A stretch of DNA of 64,000 nt from Capsicum annuum (lineage: Eukaryota; Streptophyta; Magnoliopsida; Solanales; Solanaceae), in the NCBI RefSeq assembly GCF_002878395.1, contig NC_061114.1:142157024-142221023 (forward strand), given 5' to 3'. This document shows positions 24,527 to 36,324 of this stretch, in pieces. Under the pieces are notes generated by a model. The model had not been told where the DNA came from. It did no database searches and saw nothing but the letters and a program-made list of their open reading frames with translations. The translations under genes and the position numbers were made by a program. The stretch's first letter is position 1, and every line of letters starts with the position of its first letter.

Positions 24527-26120
24527 CGCACAGACATATATGTTGATCAGTACTTTGTGAATGTACAGAGCATGCGGAGGTGAATGCATAAGTAAAATTA
24601 TATCTCAATTTTATATAAACTTGCAAAAGGATGCATGCTTAGTGAAATGACTTACATTGGCTTGAATAACTGAAAGCTAAAAATCATAAATCATGAATAA
24701 TAAAGCATACTGTATAAATCTTGTGACCCATAACACTTAGTTCTAAAAGTTGTACTTTTATGCTTTCTATTAGTGGAATAAGTAGGACTGATCTTAAGTC
24801 TGTTTTCATATCATGCAAGCTAAGTGTAAAAAGGACTCTCCATTATATCTATAAACTGAAAGCTGAAATCTCATAGCTAATCTCTTATGTAAAAAAATGT
24901 CTAAAATAAATTGAAAGCTTTTACACTTAGTTTCTAAAAGTTGTTCTGCTATTCTGTTTTAGGACTTAGAGAGTTTCTTCTAAAAGCTTTTTTGTTATTT
25001 TTTTCTATTAGAAGGGTTCTTCTGACTAACATCAACCATGTGAGCTATCATGGAGTCTAACGTCTAGTTCCCCTAATGGGAAATACTCACATTGAGGAGA
25101 GGTGTCATACTCTTTCCAAGGAGTATAACTTGAGCGAAGTGATCACAATTCGTATCTGTCATCCATATAAATAAGAATAATCTGAATTTTTACCTACGTT
25201 GGCTCGTAGTTATGGGAAAGTAGGATGTGCTAAACCCACACTTTCCACTCGATGCTAAATACTACTCCCTTTAATCTGTCTATACATTCTGTAAGAAATC
25301 CACTTTAAAAATAGCATAAGGGTTTATAATGAAAACCAATTATGCATCTGCTTACTTTAACCTACAATCAAAACTGTGATGTGGATTTCATAACTTAACT
25401 GAGGATCAAAAGATCAATTCTTGTTCAAAATTTGAATATAAACTAATCCTAGGACGCTTAAACATCATCTTTCTTGAAATATAAAGATTTCAACTTGGGG
25501 TTTCAAACTCATTCTTGAAACTCATGTCACATCACAAAAAACTTCATACTCAATAACAATAATCTTGAAATACTTTAACAATTCTAATCAAGATAATGAA
25601 ATTAAACTCTCAATCTGTAAAATTAAGTCACACACATAAAGATGTGGAAGTAGATTGCAATTCAACATTTAAATCACTAGTAACATCATAATCTTCAAAT
25701 AATGATAATTGGGTATGAACCCTAGACTACAAATCATATAATTTGATGTAAATTCAACTTTTATAAAAACTAATTTTGGGCACAAGGATTAAAGAATTAT
25801 CCTTGTTCATAAACCCCACATACCTAAAGGATTTAATTGACGAAGACACTTGACTTAAATTCCTATTGATGTTCTTGATTTTTTATTCTTAAATTTCTTG
25901 AATCGGGAAACTCGAATTTTGAATTATCTTGGAAAAGGAAAGGTGAATTTTAGATTTCTTGAAGTTTAAAATTTAAGCTCTAGGGTTTTTATTTGAGAGA
26001 AATTTGATGAAAAAGGGGTATATCATTCTTAGAACAGGCTTAATCCTCCGTTTTTCATGACTTCGAGCTTTGGGAAAAGACTAAACTACTCATGGTGATT
26101 TAAAACTCAGAACTGGATTG

Positions 26121-26390
26121 TCAATTGAGGCTCCACCACAATGTGATGAGTGGGTCATCTTGATACCCATCCCAACGCGGTGGGATCGCGGTGACTAACA
26201 GGATTTGGACCATTGCTAATTTAGGCATCACCGCGACGTGGAGAGTGGGTCATCACAATATCCACCACGATATGGTGATATCGCGGTGACCATCTGGAAA
26301 CTGACAATTCCCTTTTTTCACTCTACCATGATGCATTGGAAATCTTGATGCCATACTCACCACAACGGGATGGAATTACGGTAAGCTTCT
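26121..26390 (-). repeat. CG-rich minisatellite in element B 3' LTR
   Basis: Two or more decayed units of about 110-120 bp share GAGTGGGTCATC and ATCGCGGTGAC (at about 26144 and 26250, and at 26204 and 26291). It lies 255-525 bp from the LTR start in sense. Confidence 0.65.
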
Positions 26391-26645
26391 ATTTTTCCAA
26401 TTCAAATGTGATTCAAACGTTGTCCAAAAAATCTAAACTTTCCCAAGACATGCTACTTACACTACTGAGTATAATACAACTCAAAAATCATCGTCACAGA
26501 GCCCGGAAGGTCAACTTAAAATCCTTGGAGTTAGAAGGTCTTAAAAATGGCTAAATCCTTGACACATAGATAATTTTTCAAGTTTTAAGCCTCTTATGTA
26601 AGTTCTAGGAGCTAAACTGAATTAAATAAAGTATGGGGTATTATA

Positions 26646-29544
26646 ATATCTCTCTCTACTAGTTAGACTAAAAGTACTGTACTAAGTTAACTGAGGTCAT
26701 TTACTGACATGCATGACTTGGAACAAGAATGCATAACTGAGTCTGAAACATGATACGTGAACTGAATATCATGACTGATTTGATTTCTTAAATACATGCA
26801 CTGACATGAGGATGGCTGTAAGGCTGAGATAGAAAGAGAGATTTAACTTATGAGTAACCATTACTTTAGGCTGGATCCAATTTTTTGAGGAAAATATGAG
26901 ATGTTTAGGACATGTAAACTCACGGTATTACATCATCTCCCCCTTGGGATTGTACTTTCCCCGAATGATACTGACTTGGCTAAAATACTAAGGAAAGCGT
27001 GAGATGATACACAGGATACTTACGGACCAAATCATGACTAAATATCTGAATGTGAAACTGATGCAGGAACTGAGATGAATTCGCAAATTATATAAAGCGA
27101 ACAAATTAATTTTTGGAACGGCCTTATTCATGAAACTTTAGATAGCAAAACTTGATCGGAAGATGGAAAAACCATAGGAACTTGCTTGTTTGACTGCTAA
27201 ACTAAATTACTTGCTATATGGTTTGAATTATGCTGAAAGTTTATACTCAACTATACTTTTACCCTTAAATACCATACTTATTTAATTCAACTTATAATTT
27301 TCACATGGGAATTGATAAATCCATATAATAATGTCTAAACTGAACTAAATTCTCTCGCTATGACCAAGTTTAACTCGCTATCACAAGATACATCATGCTA
27401 TATCATAATACTAGTCTAAAATACATGATTCAATCTTCAATGTGTCTTCTAGAGCTTACACCCTAAGCATAACATGCCTTACCACTTCAATGACTAACTA
27501 TGAACTCTAACTATAGATTCACTAGTGCATATTGCATTCCCCCACTTGCATCCGAACATAACATTCAAGCCTATAATATAACGACATATGAAATTTAAGG
27601 AAAAAAACTATAAAGGTATACCTATCATATTCTCTAACTCTCAATCAATAACAACTTTCTTGCAGTATGCTTAAGAAGAGATACCCAAAATTCTTAACTA
27701 GCTATGACATATACCAAAGTTTTATCTTAATATTCCAGTTTCCTTTAACCTTAGATCGAAAATCATAGATAATCTTTATTAATAAGGGTAAACAACTCCC
27801 TCTCATCTAAACCATTGCTTATCCTTTAACATCACCACTATGTTAACATAGGAGAGGTCACTTAAAGGCTAATGCATAAGGACCTTAAGCACCAAAGAAC
27901 ACCATACCTAACTTTGACACTTAACTGAGGCCTGAGGAATTGAATTTCAAAGGAATGGATTCATTAAAGAGATCCTGATAATCATTAGTAGTGTAGCTTA
28001 AGTAGATACTGTGATGACTGAAAACATTGCACCGAGATAAACAAAGGTTGGGCATCATCCTCCCTTACTATTGTTCTACAACATATTGGAGGCCTGACTT
28101 GGTTCCTTGTTCTATTATTTCCCCCTTAGCTTTAAGCCATCATTCTAAGTCTGTGGAACCGTTTAGTAAACTGTAACCTAAACAGCATCACTTTACTCTA
28201 GAGTCTAGGGTATAACAATACACATAAATAATAAACATACCCTAAAAGACAATGCATGAATGAGTGAAGCCTACTACTAATACTTCCTTTTAAGTTACAA
28301 CTCTATCTTTCTATAGCCCAATAATCATCACAAAATAACTTGAACACATACTATCTTCGAATCTTCATGAGTATCACCATAACCTGAGTTCACACCATCT
28401 AGATCTTCAATCCTTATTTCTGATAGATCAATCTTCAAATATTGAAACTTAGATTTTAACACTTACTATGGATATCCAAAATGTTTAATGAACCATACTA
28501 ACTTCATTATTGGTCACTCTCTTAGTACATACCACCCTTAGTTTCCTTTAGCTTCAATAATCATCATATGAGACTTACACTCTATTAACTCGACAAACAT
28601 ACTTTCCTTACTAAACACATAATCATAGACCACCAAGATTGCATCTCAAAATTATATTTTTCCCAAACCATAAGAATCAAGATCATACTTAAAAGACTCA
28701 ACAGCAACTGTCCATAACTCCTCAACTTATCTACTACTAGCATCATGTATAAAAAAGCTAGCTTTCTTCTGCTTAACCAGTCAAGGGTACTATTAACCAC
28801 ACAAAATACTTAATAAACTTTGAAAATAATGCAACCCCATATCACCTCAACTAATAACTCTTTCTCTACCTTTAACTAAACTAATGCACAAGGACAATTC
28901 ACCTCAACAGAAACTTGATAGAATACATAAATTCATCTATGTGCATTCAATCAATTGCCATCACCACCTTTCTTTTCACTACACTTCTATACTCATACTT
29001 CCAATTATAAGAAGGTTATATTACTTATAGATCATAACACTCTAGGTTGCAATATCCCTCAAATTCAAACTCTATTTATCAATCTAGATTTATACTATCT
29101 CTCACATAAGCACTATCTGTATTAAAGGGTTAACGAGGAATCTAAATACATATCTTAATCTATATTAACTGGACAAATCATATGCATGAGGACAAGAATT
29201 TTAATATAAGAAACTTATAACACACTAGCCAGCTTCTCTCAAGCCCCTTGTATTATTTCTAAAGTTACTTATAGTATATTTGAGGGCATCATTTTGGGAG
29301 GAATTGGATCTTGCTAATCATGGTATCTCAAGAATATAACATAGATGGAGAATTATGGAGTAACATACAAACTGACAGAAGTTTCTCATAAAACAACTTT
29401 ATAGCATAATCTAGAGAATAAAGAAGGAAAGTATTACCTAACTTCCCTGTAGTCTCTCAAAGAAAAGTACAGACGTCTCTGTACTATTCTGCAAGACTCT
29501 ACTAGACAAAGCTTCATAAACACCTAAGGACACTTGAACTTTTT
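26646..29544 (-). other. Interior of element B, non-coding
   Basis: The stretch next to the 3' LTR (26646-26900) resembles the untranslated tract of element D (60863-61080), including GGCTGAGATAGAAAG. At about 26925-26950 a second LTR-start-like signature follows, GGTATTACATCATCTCCCCC and TTGGGATTGTAC, as if a second related element end had been joined here and everything between lost. From 27000 to 29440 there is AT-rich sequence without gag or pol motifs; the frame at 28585-28800 (-) looks random. At 29545-29440 in sense is the leader with GTCTAGTAGAGTCTTGC and ACAGAGACGTCTGTACTTTT. Confidence 0.55.
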
Positions 29545-29556
29545 TCTCTGATACCA
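29545..29556 (-). other. Primer binding site of element B
   Basis: In sense it reads TGGTATCAGAGA, a near-perfect initiator-Met tRNA primer site, 4 bp from the LTR end at 29561. Confidence 0.85.
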
Positions 29557-29560
29557 AGTT

Positions 29561-29946
29561 TGTAATGCACCGAGACTACCCCCTAGACGTCATAAGATGC
29601 TTAGGACCACAAGTGATCCCAAGCGAACCCTTGTACTGGCGTAACTCATAAGCAACTGAAATAAATACATAAGTCTAAAAGAATAATGCTGGAAATAATT
29701 TTTTTTTTGAATATGATCAAGACAAAACTATATTAAAATAATTACCACTCTGATTAAACTAAATAAATCTGGAATCAAATACACTAACACTATTGACTAT
29801 CTATGAAGCCTCTACTAGTATTGACAATAGCTATTCGTGATATAAACCCTAACTATCTAGAATTAATATGACTGAATGAAAAAAAATGAAATACTACACA
29901 AAATTTGAATTAATCAAGCCCTCGAATCAAAAGGACTCATCACCGG
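29561..29946 (-). repeat. 5' LTR of element B, 3' part
   Basis: It matches 24072-24445 of the 3' LTR and stops inside CTCATCACC, where element C is inserted. The last bases, ACCGG at 29942-29946, are the left target duplication of C. Confidence 0.8.
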
Positions 29947-30374
29947 TGTAACGCCTCAAATTTGGTACCCGAAATGCTACACGGTGCTCATGACCCCGAA
30001 GGACCACAAGTGAACCCATGTATGATATCTGTACCTGAACACTACAAAATATGTTTTATAAATGCGGAAATAAAGGTTGTTAGGCCATAAGGTTAAAAAC
30101 TCATACAATAATCTCTAAATAATATGGTATCACAATTCCAAAACTGAACATAAAATAAATTATCTGAACATGATAGTCTAAAAAGCCTCTAACTGACTGA
30201 ACTATCTGAATAAAGAGTTGATTGGACGTTCCCCCACTAACTCCAACTATTGAAATAAATTAATGAATAAGATAATAAAGTAATGGTCATGTCCTCGAAG
30301 GATGAGGACTCACTGCTAATTTTGACTGTTGAGACTGGAATGCTACTAATGCTTTGGAGCTCATGCTTCTAAAC

Positions 30375-30395
30375 CTATCATATAAAACACCTTTG
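30375..30395 (-). other. LTR hairpin copy 6 (decayed)
   Basis: The plus strand reads CTATCAT, then ATAAAAC, then ACCTTTG. The loop is intact and the pairing is mostly lost. It lies 428 bp from the LTR 3' end. Copy 7 is the same family with intact arms. Confidence 0.55.
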
Positions 30396-32109
30396 TACAA
30401 ATGTGTTAGTACGTTTGAATGTACTGGTATGCATGTGAGGTAGGCTGAATGCAAAGGGTTCATATGCATGAACTATACTAACTGACTGGATAACATGAAC
30501 GTAAGAATGCATGCATGAATACATAATAGTTGTAACTGAGTTCGTGATAACATGATTACTAAGATAGAATACTACTAACATGAGATACTGATAATTGTAT
30601 AACTGAAATAACTAATATAGAGCGACTGTATCTGACAGTCTTAGTTCTGATGGAACTAGCTGAGTTCTGTACTATTCTGAGTTGACTGTACCTAACAGTC
30701 CTGAATTCTATAAAACTATCTGAGTTCTACTACTGAGACTGAATGACTGTATCGACAGTCCTAATTCTGTAACTAAAATAGTGGGAAGTAGTCATCTAAT
30801 GACATGTCCCAAATAAAGTAATATAGTTAAGTTGGGCTCCAATCTGTTACTCCAATTGGAAGGGTGTAAATACCATGCCACTAGTAAGGACAAGCTGTGG
30901 GTGACCCTCATCTTATAGTATCCCCAAAAGAGAATGGTGGGACCCTCATCTGGCAATGTTTATCCACCTTATCAATCCACATCTGACAGTGTTGATATCT
31001 CAACCTATGCTAGCTACATAGTTCTAGAATGTAAGGAATGCTTCTAAGAATTATATCCTCTTCTAATAGTGAGTGTTCAAATCGTTGGGTTCACTCGGTG
31101 TTAATTCCTACTACCATCTGAGTAGACACTGAACATGGATTACTGAACTGAATTGGACTGCATTAACTGAGCTTTGTTGACTGGTGGATAGTGATAAGAT
31201 TACTATATTATTGAGCTTTTCTAAGTCACATGGCAGACTGAGTTCTATCGATCATGGCTTGAATGAGGATATAGTAAAAACATAACACTCACTCTAGCCA
31301 CACAACTATATTTTTTGGGTACAAGTACCCCCAGGACTTGATGGGAAGAAACTGACAAAGATGGACTTTCTTGAAAACATGACCAAATCAACAATCCATA
31401 ACACAATAAGTTGAAGAATTCATGAAGTACAAGTTCTAACGCACCACAACGGCCACACATATATCCATAATTCATTGACTAAGACCTTTCATCAAACACT
31501 TGACATGCTTGAACTTGTACATCAATGGTGATTTTATATTATTATACTAGTATGGCACTTTTCCTTTACATAGGCATTTAATCAAACACATGTAGATCAT
31601 GCTTTGGTTATACAATCATCAACACATCTAATAATCATGGATACATCAGTCAACTTGTAAATTGAGGGGGTTTATCATGTTTATTATAAAAATCACCATA
31701 TGCTTGGGTCAATTATTGGAATATGTAATTTCAAACTTTAATCAAAACCCCAAAACATCATGAACATGACTTTCAATTCAATTTAAATCATGAACCTTCA
31801 TACATACACAAATCTTGGATTTTGAAAAGAGATTCTTGAGCTTCATGGGTGAAAGGGACCCATGAATCAACACATGACATACCTGATTGTGAGTTTCTTG
31901 AAGTTCTTGAACTTGAAGAACTTGAATCTCTTATTTTCTCAAAGAAGATATGGATCTTATTATTGGGGATTACCTTTGAGAGAAAACCCTAATTTAATGT
32001 TGTAGATAGATAATGAACTTATAAACCTTGAGCTGATATAATTAGAGGTTAAAACAGGTGGAAAAAGACCCAAATACCCTTTTAAAAACAACTTTAAAAT
32101 AATTGAATG

Positions 32110-32375
32110 AATTATGTGATGGTGGTTGCGATGGTCCATCACAGGGTTGATAGTTCATCGGTCCTAACCGTTGTACCTAGGCAAAATAGGGGTTTACTGG
32201 CTCTGCAACGATGACTTAGGCGACGGTCCATCGCTAGCTCGATAGTCTGTCAGCCTGAGCCCTCGCCCTTAGGAATAAGGTGGTCTCACTGCCTCCACTG
32301 TGATGGTTTGGGCAACGGTCCATCACTGGATCGATGGTCTGTTAGCCCTCATCATCGCACCTGGGCAGTTTTGAC
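32110..32375 (-). repeat. CG-containing minisatellite in element C 3' LTR
   Basis: Three tandem units of about 85-91 bp, each with a palindromic core: GCGATGGTCCATCAC (about 32127), GCGACGGTCCATCGC (about 32219) and GCAACGGTCCATCAC (about 32312). Each is followed about 12 bp later by GATGGTCTGT or a similar word. The same array is in the 5' LTR at about 38500-38745. Confidence 0.8.
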
Positions 32376-32724
32376 TGCTTTCTGTAAAACGGCCATAACT
32401 TTTTACCCCGATAGTAGATTTCGACGAAATTGGTATCGTTGGAAAGCTAATTTGATTTCCCACTCAATAAAAAGTGAAAATCTTAAAATTTCCATGTGTA
32501 CAAAAATGTATTCATCCTTCAATGTAAGTTTCTAACATTCATGAGAGGATTTTCAGCTAGGTTGGAGTATGGGGTATTATAATATCTCCCCCTTGAGATC
32601 ATTCATCCTCGAATGAGACTGAGCAAAAAAAGAGAAGATAAACTGACATACATACTGAACATGAACAACTGGAACATGATGTCATGACTGACATGAATAA
32701 TAACTAAATATATTATACCAAACA

Positions 32725-32860
32725 TTCATTCTGACACATAGAGAACTTATCCACAAACTCTATAATATCTCTCTTCATCCCATACCATAAATAGATCTCC
32801 CGAAAGTCACAGTACATCTTAGTGGCCCTTGGATGAATACAGTAACACGCACTATACACT
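32725..32860 (-). pseudogene. Element C integrase zinc-finger fragment
   Basis: In sense it reads CIHPRATKMYCDFREIYLWY, then GMKRDIIEFVDKFSMCQ. This matches the HHCC zinc finger at the integrase N-terminus; the first Cys of the final pair reads F (KFSMCQ). Similarity ends at about 32725 and about 140 bp of unrelated sequence leads to the LTR. The catalytic core and C-terminal chromodomain are absent. Confidence 0.75.
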
Positions 32861-33039
32861 TCTGGAAACCTCTACTTTCTGATCCTTGACTGACCCTTTT
32901 AACTTAACAAGGCTGGGATCTCTATCTTGCTTTTCTTTCACCTCAGAAACTAGAGATAATTCTGAACTACTTGAACCCATATATCACCCTCTTCTATTTC
33001 GACTAAGAGAACACATAGTCTAGTAAGATGATGGACTTC

Positions 33040-33600
33040 CTAAGCTACTTTCTTCTTACTGTCCTCATCATGCGCAACACTACATAAAAATAGTCTACTG
33101 AGAGCGTCGGCCACCAAATTGGCCTTTCTCTGATGGTAAAGGACACTCATGTCATAATCTTTTAAGACCTCTAATTTACTCCTTTGATGATAATTGATAT
33201 CTTTTAGAGAAAAGACATAATGAAGGCTCTTATGATCTGTGAACACATCGACATGAACTCCGTAAAGATAATTCCTCAAAATATTTAAGGTAAAGACTAT
33301 GACTGCTAACTCAATATCATGAGTAGGATAATTATTCTCATGGGATTTAAGCTATCTGGAGGTGTAGGCTATGACCTTACCATGCTACCTGAGGAAACAA
33401 TCCAAACCTACCCTGGATGCATCACAAGACACTACAAACCCATCTGAACCCTCTAGAAGAGCTAAGACTGGAGCTGAGGTGAGTCGAGTCTTCAACTCCT
33501 GAAAACTCTTTTCGCAAGGATCTAACCACTGAAACTTGACATTTTTCTGAGTTAATCTGGATATAGGGGATACAATTAAAGAAAATCCCACAAGAAACCA
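33040..33600 (-). pseudogene. Element C RNase H remnant
   Basis: The first part (33591-33385) reads VKFQWLDPCEKSFQELKTRL and VVSCDASRVGLDCFLR, covering the RT connection and the first catalytic Asp (in CDAS). The second part (33279-33040) reads VFTDHKSLHYVFSLKDINYH and ADALSRLFLCSVAHDED, containing the TDHKSL and ADALSR catalytic motifs. The parts are separated by a frameshifted stretch. Confidence 0.85.
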
Positions 33601-34330
33601 TTTGTAATAGCCAGCCTAACCCAAGAAACTCCTAATATCTGATGGAGACACAGGTCTGGGCCTGTTTCTTACTGCTTTAGTATTTTGAGAATCTACTCTA
33701 ATGCCATCATCAGAATGATATGACTAAGGAATGCTATTGACCCTAGCAAAAATTTACACTTACTCGATTTGGCGAACAACTGATGATCTCTAAGAGTCTG
33801 AAGTACGATTAAGAGATGGTCTGCATGATCACGCTCACTGTGGGAATAGATCAGAATATCATCAATGAAGACTATGACGAACATGTCCAAGTATTGCTTG
33901 GACACCCGGTTCATCAATTCCATGAAAGTGGCTGGTGCATTTGTTAGACCAAAGGACATGACCAGAAACTCAAAGTGTCCATACCGAGTACAGAAAACTA
34001 TTTTTGGAATGTCACATTCTTTGACTCTGAGCTGATGATAGCTTGATCTGATGTCTATCTTAGAGAAATAACTAGCACCCTAAAGTTGTTCAAATAAGAC
34101 ATCGATTCTGGGAAGAGGATGCTTGTTCTTGATTGTAACTTTATTGAGTTGACTATAATCAATGCACATTCTGAGAGAATAATCTTTCTTACGTACGAAT
34201 AAGACTAGTGCGCCCCATGGGGCCACACTGGGTCTGATGAAACCCTTATCTAGGAGATCCTTCAACTACTCTTTTAATTCTTTGAGTTCTGTTAGTGCCA
34301 TTCTATATGGCGAAATAGATATTTGTTAAA
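33601..34330 (-). pseudogene. Element C reverse transcriptase remnant
   Basis: The fragment 34265-34080 reads [19 protein letters not shown] and [20 protein letters not shown], the classical start of Ty3/gypsy RT. A stop (TAG in place of the usual CAG) follows EQL. Then come [12 protein letters not shown] with the first catalytic Asp, [19 protein letters not shown], and [18 protein letters not shown] with the catalytic FIDD pair (33959-33693). After HII the frame shifts and stops appear, while the RT thumb can still be followed to about 33600. The active-site residues are preserved; the defects are nonsense and frameshift changes. Confidence 0.88.
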
Positions 34331-34439
34331 TATCTGGAAGAAGATCAATGCCGAAGTTTATTTCTCTTTTGGGAGGAATTCCAGGAAGATCTTTAGGAAA
34401 GATATTTGAATATTCATTCACAACAGGGACTGATTCGAG

Positions 34440-34920
34440 GCTGGGAGTTTCATAACAATTGTCCTAACTCGAACAAGATGATAGACACATCCTTTAGATA
34501 TCATTTTCCATGCCCGAAGTTAAGAAAAAAATTGACCTCTGAACGCTAAAGTACTACCTTTCACTCTTGGATAGGTTCATTGACAAATTGAAACTGGACT
34601 ATTTTGTTTCTGTAGTCAACTGTGGCATAGCAGGAATGAAGCCAATCTATGCCAACAATTACATCAAAATCAGTTATCTCAAATTTGACTAAATCTGCTA
34701 AGGTGACTTTTTGAAATATCATAACCGGATAGTTCCTATATACCTATCGAGTTATGATAGTTTTACCCAATGGGGTAGAGACTGAGAAAGGATTTTCTAG
34801 AATTTTAGGACTGACTCCTAAATCAACTACTATTTAGGGAGTAACAAAATACAAAGAATCTCCTAGATCTAGCAAAGTGTAAACATGCACATAAAAGATC
34901 TGTAATGTACCAGTAACCAT
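34440..34920 (-). pseudogene. Element C aspartic protease remnant
   Basis: In sense it contains YTLLDLGDSLYFVTP, a D-x-G-x-S active-site motif with the Asp retained, then a stop. Further on is VIVGIDWLHSCYATVDYRNK, the typical distal protease segment of this lineage. It lies between the zinc knuckle and the RT, as expected. Confidence 0.75.
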
Positions 34921-35049
34921 ATCAGAAGAATTTTCCTGATCATGCCTGGACTGGAGAGCATAAAGTCAATTTAGTTGTTGCCCACTCATGGCACTAGAAG
35001 TGGCACCTTACTGAATTAGGTGATTGAAATGAGATAATGAACGGTTATA

Positions 35050-36097
35050 CTAACCCTGATATCCTAACTAGGGAAAATCTCTAACTCTGTGGCCTTGCTT
35101 GCTATATTCAAAACAAACATCGCTACCAGCTCTGCAAGCACCCTTGTGGCTCTTTCCACAAGTCTGACAAAGGGGATTAGTTTGCGCATTGCTAACACTG
35201 CCCTGAGACTTAGATCCTGGGGATCTATCTTTATTATCATCCCTGAACTTAGAAGCTAGAGCACTAGCCAAAGAAGGAGCTGGAACTGCCGACTTAGGTC
35301 AAAACTGAGAAAGGTTTCCTCCTTCTGATTTAGGCTGACCAAAGTTTAAACTACCTGTTCTTGCTATCTTATTCTGCTTCTCCCTTATCTTAATATTTTC
35401 CTCATCTATCTGCTGAGTATGATTCATAAGCCTGGCTAAAGTTATGTCACTATTCAACATCACAAACCTATATTTGTTCACCATACTATCATTTACTCTA
35501 GAGACAAACTTACTCATCTTAGCCTTGCTGTCCGCAACCATATGTGGAGCATATCTGTTCAGTTGAGTAAACTTAAGAGAATACTCTTTCACTATCATGT
35601 TGCCCAGCCTGAGGTTTATTAATTCTAATACCTTAGCCTCTTTCACCTCTTGGGGAAAGAATATATCTAAGAATGCAGTGATGAACTACTCCCACTCAAT
35701 AAGCCCTGCATCATCTGGTCTTTCTGACTTCTACTGTTTAAACCAAGTTTGAGCAACGTATTACAACTGATATGTAGCTAGCTAAGCTCTCTCACTAAAA
35801 GTAACCCCCATGATACCTGTTACTTTTTGAATTGATTAAGAAATTCTTGAGGTTTTTCATCTAACTTAGACCAAAAAAAAAAGATGAAGGATTTATTCGG
35901 GTGTAGTCTTAAATCTTGGCTGCAGCTAAATTGGCCACTGGGTTAGATGGAATGATAGTTGGTCATACATTCTGAGCAGCAAATAACTCAATAAGAGTAG
36001 TGAATGCAACTTTGAACTCTGCATGAGAAATATGTTTAGCCAAAGGTTCTTCGGGCTGAGGGGCTGGCTGATTCCTATTTCTTTTTTAAAGAGGCAT
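35050..36097 (-). pseudogene. Element C gag with zinc knuckle
   Basis: The start is the minus-strand ATG at 36097, followed at once by a stop (MPL*KKK). The core (35646-35299) reads VLELINLRLGNMIVKEYSLK and LNRYAPHMVADSKAKMSKFV, typical retrotransposon gag. At 35271-35068 come CQTCGKSHKGAC and VCFEYSKQGHRV. The second is a CCHC-type zinc knuckle in which the second Cys reads Y (CFEYSKQGH). About 200 bp of leader lie between it and the primer site. Confidence 0.85.
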
Positions 36098-36306
36098 GTG
36101 CTATAGGAGAAAGGGAGAAAAAGATTACGCCAGACTATGAATTAACTAGAGATTATGCTCACTTGCATAACATGAATTCTAAAAGAAGGGAAACTATTCC
36201 TAAAATATCTTATAGCCTCCTATACATAAATGTGGCGTACAACACGCCCATGTACAAAACTCTACTAGATATAACTTTCATACTTCCTTGGACTTTAATG
36301 AACCCT

Positions 36307-36320
36307 AGGCTCGGATACCA
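36307..36320 (-). other. Primer binding site of element C
   Basis: In sense it reads TGGTATCCGAGCCT, an initiator-Met type primer site with one change, 4 bp from the LTR end at 36325. Confidence 0.85.
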
Positions 36321-36324
36321 GGTT

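Larger units (their letters stand above)
24072..26645 (-). repeat. 3' LTR of element B
   Basis: A 2574-bp LTR. On the plus strand it starts TGAATACCCCGAGACTACC and ends GTATGGGGTATTATA. In sense order it has a CG-rich array (26390-26120) with two units containing ACCGCGATATC or TCACCGCGAT type words, a leader with a donor-like TTTAG|GTATGTGGGG (25826-25818), and the hairpin (24526-24506). Confidence 0.8.
29947..32581 (-). repeat. 3' LTR of element C
   Basis: A 2635-bp LTR. It starts TGTAACGCCTCAAATTTGG and ends AGTATGGGGTATTATA on the plus strand. It aligns along its whole length with 36325-38961, with frequent substitutions. The same family as solo LTR F. Donor-like CAG|GTATGTCATG lies at 31885-31877. 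Confidence 0.88.

Noticed and set aside
28585..28800. Minus-strand frame with hydrophobic stretches
   Set aside because: It could mimic a membrane protein, but it lies in the AT-rich non-coding interior of element B with no start context and no relatives visible.
32110..32375. Spaced palindromic repeats that could suggest a CRISPR array
   Set aside because: Units are decayed tandem copies of 85-91 bp inside a plant LTR, repeated in its sister LTR; there are no unique spacers.
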